This document shows, piece after piece, positions 62,005 to 64,000 of a stretch of DNA of 64,000 bases. The stretch lies in NCBI GenBank assembly GCA_964615795.1, contig CAZTQR010000003.1:1-64000 (forward strand). The letters run 5' to 3'. Every line of letters begins with the position of its first letter. The stretch's first letter is position 1. A program made the translations under genes and the position numbers. The notes beneath the pieces are model-generated. The model did not search any database. It was not told the origin of the DNA and worked only from the letters and a program-made list of their open reading frames with translations. This DNA is from JADJAH01 sp964615795 (GTDB taxonomy: Bacteria; Bacteroidota; Ignavibacteria; Tepidaquicellales; Tepidaquicellaceae).

Positions 62005-62265
62005 ATGGCACATAAAAAAGGACTCGGAAGTTCAAAGAACGGAAGAGATTCACAATCCAAGCGATTGGGCGTGAAGAGATACGGCGGACAGGTGGTAAAG
62101 GCCGGAAATATTCTTGTAAGGCAGAGAGGTACCAAATTCCTTCCCGGCCTTAACACAGGTCTCGGCAGAGATTACACCATCTTTTCAATGATTGACGGAA
62201 AAGTCAGCTTCACGGATAAGAAAGGCAAGAAGATCCTCAACGTTCTTCCGTTAGAGACCGCTTAA
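62005..62265 (+). CDS. rpmA: 50S ribosomal protein L27
   Basis: Contacts the peptidyl-transferase centre. The 86 residues start MAHKKGLGSSKNGRDSQSKRLGVK, the conserved N-terminal arm, and no Firmicutes-type N-terminal extension is present. GGQVVKAGNILVRQRGTKFLPG is the family core. It is followed by a strong terminator. Confidence 0.98.
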   Translation: MAHKKGLGSSKNGRDSQSKRLGVKRYGGQVVKAGNILVRQRGTKFLPGLNTGLGRDYTIFSMIDGKVSFTDKKGKKILNVLPLETA

Positions 62266-62292
62266 GTTTCTAAGCTATTCATCTTCAGAAGC

Positions 62293-62330
62293 GAGGTTAT
62301 TCCGTCACCCGGAATAACCTCTTCTTATTT
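62293..62330 (+). terminator. Terminator of the rplU-rpmA operon
   Basis: GAGGTTATTCC (62293-62303) pairs perfectly with GGAATAACCTC (62311-62321) around a 7-base loop, followed by TTCTTATTT. It lies 27 bases after the rpmA stop. Confidence 0.88.
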
Positions 62331-62356
62331 GCGAAATCTAAAAAACATTCATACAT

Positions 62357-63292
62357 ATGAAAGTGACTGTAATAGGCGCGGGAAATGTTGGCGCTACGGT
62401 GGCAAACTGTGTTGCACAAAGGGAAATGGCAAGCGAGGTTGTTCTCCTCGATATTAAGGAAGGCATAGCCGAAGGAAAGGCGCTCGACATCTGGCAAACT
62501 TCCGGCATAAACAATTTTGACACAAGAGTCGTTGGCGTGACACATGATTATTCAAGAACAGAGGCCTCACGGGTTGTTGTGATCACATCAGGGCTTCCGA
62601 GGAAACCGGGAATGAGCCGGGACGACCTCATCTCAACAAATGCCGAAATTGTTACTTCTGTTACAAAGAACGTTGCGGAACATTCTCCCGACTGCTTCAT
62701 CATTGTTGTTTCAAATCCTCTTGACGTAATGACATATTGCGCATATCTCACATCCGAGTTTCCTTCAAACAGAGTCATGGGAATGGCAGGAATCCTTGAT
62801 ACGGCAAGGTACAGGGCTTTCCTCGCCGAAGCGCTTAACACTTCTCCGAAAGACATACAGGCATTACTGCTTGGTGGCCACGGAGACACAATGGTGCCGC
62901 TTCCAAGGTACACAACTGTTGGCGGAATTCCGGTGACAGAACTGATTGACGATGACAAGCTCGATGCAATTGTTGAAAGGACCAAAAAGGGCGGTGGTGA
63001 GCTTGTCGCTCTCATGGGAACATCGGCATGGTATGCGCCGGGAGCTGCGGCCGCGCAAATGGTTGAATCAATCGTTAAAGATCAGAAGAGAATCCTGCCG
63101 GTTTGCGCATGGTTGAACGGCGAGTACGGACTAAAGGATATCTATCTCGGAGTTCCGGTTGAACTCGGCAAGAACGGTGTGGAAAGAATAATTGAACTTG
63201 AACTGAATGAGAAGGAAACCGCACTGCTGCACGATTCTGCTAAGGCTGTAAAGGAAACGATGGATGTGCTTGACAAGATAAGAGCAAAGTAG
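62357..63292 (+). CDS. mdh: Malate dehydrogenase (LDH-like type)
   Basis: Oxidises malate to oxaloacetate with NAD. The 311 residues begin KVTVIGAGNVGATVANCV (NAD site). The substrate-binding Arg is in GLPRKPGMSRDDL, where the Arg after LP distinguishes malate from lactate dehydrogenases. VSNPLDVMTY follows, and the catalytic His is in LLLGGHGDTMVPL. It is the tetrameric LDH-like form, usual in Chlorobi and Bacteroidetes. Its product feeds the citrate synthase at the start of the window. Confidence 0.97.
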   Translation: MKVTVIGAGNVGATVANCVAQREMASEVVLLDIKEGIAEGKALDIWQTSGINNFDTRVVGVTHDYSRTEASRVVVITSGLPRKPGMSRDDLISTNAEIVTSVTKNVAEHSPDCFIIVVSNPLDVMTYCAYLTSEFPSNRVMGMAGILDTARYRAFLAEALNTSPKDIQALLLGGHGDTMVPLPRYTTVGGIPVTELIDDDKLDAIVERTKKGGGELVALMGTSAWYAPGAAAAQMVESIVKDQKRILPVCAWLNGEYGLKDIYLGVPVELGKNGVERIIELELNEKETALLHDSAKAVKETMDVLDKIRAK

Positions 63293-63320
63293 AACTCACA
63301 GGAACTTCAGACGATTCAAT

Positions 63321-63351
63321 AAACGCCCTGGCTTCAGGGCGTTTTGCTTTT
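63321..63351. terminator. Bidirectional terminator after mdh
   Basis: AAACGCCCTG (63321-63330) pairs perfectly with CAGGGCGTTT (63335-63344) around GCTT, followed by TGCTTTT. Its right arm overlaps the last codons of the minus-strand anti-sigma gene, so it can serve both convergent genes. Confidence 0.85.
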
Positions 63352-63777
63352 GTTCATTTTCAGGATGTAGATTGTGCCCGAGGATGATGAAGTGCATTCA
63401 AATTCATCAACAAGTGACCTGATAATATATATGCCGCGGCCGCTTTCCTTGAAGAGGTTTTCCTCTGCGGTAGGATCAGGCAGTTTGTCCACATCAAAAC
63501 CTTCACCCTGGTCTTTGATCAGGACTCTTATAGCTGTTGAATTGTGCGAGATCTCAGTAAGTACTTTCTTTTCGGGATTTTCCTTGTTGCCGTGGACAAT
63601 CGCATTCACTATCGCCTCGGAACTTGCGATCTGCAGGTTAACAAATCTCTCAGGCTCAAGACAAAAGACCTTGTTGACCGATTCAAGGAGTTGTTCAAAT
63701 CTGAGTATCTCGGTTCTCTTTGATTCAAGGATCAGTACATGTGTTTCCAAGTGTCTGTCGGGCAATTTAGTTCTCAA
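63334..63777 (-). CDS. Anti-sigma regulatory factor (RsbW/SpoIIAB-like serine kinase)
   Basis: A 147-residue single GHKL ATPase domain. The N box is in QIASSEAIVNAIVHGNKENP, the G1 box in VLIKDQGEGFDVDKLPDP, and the G2 box in ESGRGIYIIRSLVDE. Such proteins phosphorylate an STAS antagonist and bind a sigma factor in partner switching. The only STAS protein of that kind in the window is at 31685-31990. The assigned start is TTG at 63777; alternative starts further in would cut the first strand. It lies 6 bases downstream of a truncated outer-membrane protein gene. Confidence 0.9.
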   Translation of the reverse strand: MRTKLPDRHLETHVLILESKRTEILRFEQLLESVNKVFCLEPERFVNLQIASSEAIVNAIVHGNKENPEKKVLTEISHNSTAIRVLIKDQGEGFDVDKLPDPTAEENLFKESGRGIYIIRSLVDEFECTSSSSGTIYILKMNKSKTP

Positions 63778-63783
63778 AAAGAA

Positions 63784-64000
63784 TTATATGTTCCACTGAA
63801 GAGCAAGCAAAAGGTTCAGGGATTCGTCGTCGGATCCCCCAAGCGTATTGCTTATGAAATCAATTCCGCCGGTGAAATTAACAATTGATCCGTTATTTAG
63901 GTATAGAAATATCTTTCCAAATGGTCCGTATGATCTGTAAACTCCTGAAGTCTGTTTCTCGGCATCTTCATATCTGTATCTTACCTGCTTAAAATACCGG
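63784..64000 (-). CDS. C-terminal part of a probable outer-membrane beta-barrel protein (cut by the window edge)
   Basis: An open frame of 71 codons runs from the window edge to a TAA at 63784-63786. The translation alternates polar and hydrophobic residues (SYGPFGKIFLYLNNGSIVNF, GGIDFISNTLGG) and ends LLLALQWNI, as do the last strands of outer-membrane barrels. The rest of the gene lies outside the window. It is 6 bases upstream of the anti-sigma gene, so the two are probably co-transcribed. Confidence 0.65.
   Translation of the reverse strand, partial: RYFKQVRYRYEDAEKQTSGVYRSYGPFGKIFLYLNNGSIVNFTGGIDFISNTLGGSDDESLNLLLALQWNI

Overview
The window is a chromosomal stretch of a Gram-negative bacterium of the Ignavibacteria/Chlorobi/Bacteroidetes (FCB) group. 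The evidence is indirect but consistent. Six predicted exported proteins end in a beta-rich C-terminal domain of the type IX secretion (T9SS) sorting kind, five of them with the NYPNPFNPST-like signature common in Ignavibacteria. Some promoters carry Bacteroidetes-like TAnnTTTG boxes, Shine-Dalgarno sequences are often weak, and several genes appear to start with TTG. Lysine is made by the LysW carrier-protein route, and citrate synthase is of the mitochondrial type. A run of 100 Ns at 58591-58690 shows that this is a scaffolded draft assembly.

Layout. At 0.3-6.6 kb (+) are citrate synthase, a SulP-STAS transporter, an exported S41 peptidase, an aquaporin and an arylamine N-acetyltransferase. 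At 6.6-16.7 kb (-) lies a long run: MFS transporter, kynurenine formamidase-like enzyme, two paralogous proteasome-fold proteins, kynureninase, kynurenine monooxygenase, an unknown linker protein, Obg and SurE. At 17-21 kb (+) are pyruvate phosphate dikinase and an FMN-dependent 2-hydroxyacid dehydrogenase/oxidase. At 21.8-27 kb (+) a Lys/Ala-rich histone-like gene precedes the compact operon lysW-lysX-lysY-(class II amidotransferase-like)-lysZ-lysJ. At 27-36 kb (-) are two T9SS cargo proteins, queG with a Rieske ferredoxin, a STAS protein with pnp-rpsO-ribF, and a peroxiredoxin. At 36-49 kb are two large T9SS cargo proteins, a propeller protein with yjbQ, a lipoprotein, and thioredoxin with DNA polymerase III alpha. 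At 49-61 kb are a 1-Cys peroxiredoxin, more T9SS cargo, two DUF2202 ferritin-like proteins, a sugar-phosphate transferase, RecG, a polytopic glycosyltransferase-like protein and a sulfotransferase-like protein. At 61.5-64 kb are tRNA-Ala(GGC), L21, L27, malate dehydrogenase, an anti-sigma kinase and the truncated end of an outer-membrane protein.

Two places deserve most attention. First, the lysine operon lacks the usual M20-type releasing peptidase LysK but contains an Ntn-type class II amidohydrolase between lysY and lysZ. LysW carries its substrate on a gamma-glutamyl bond, so this enzyme is a reasonable candidate for the release step. Second, inside the kynurenine run sit two divergent proteasome/HslV-fold paralogs. 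One keeps the Thr/Asp/Lys catalytic residues at the expected spacing. The other has Ala and Asn in place of Thr and Lys, which suggests an active/inactive subunit pair with no unfoldase encoded nearby.
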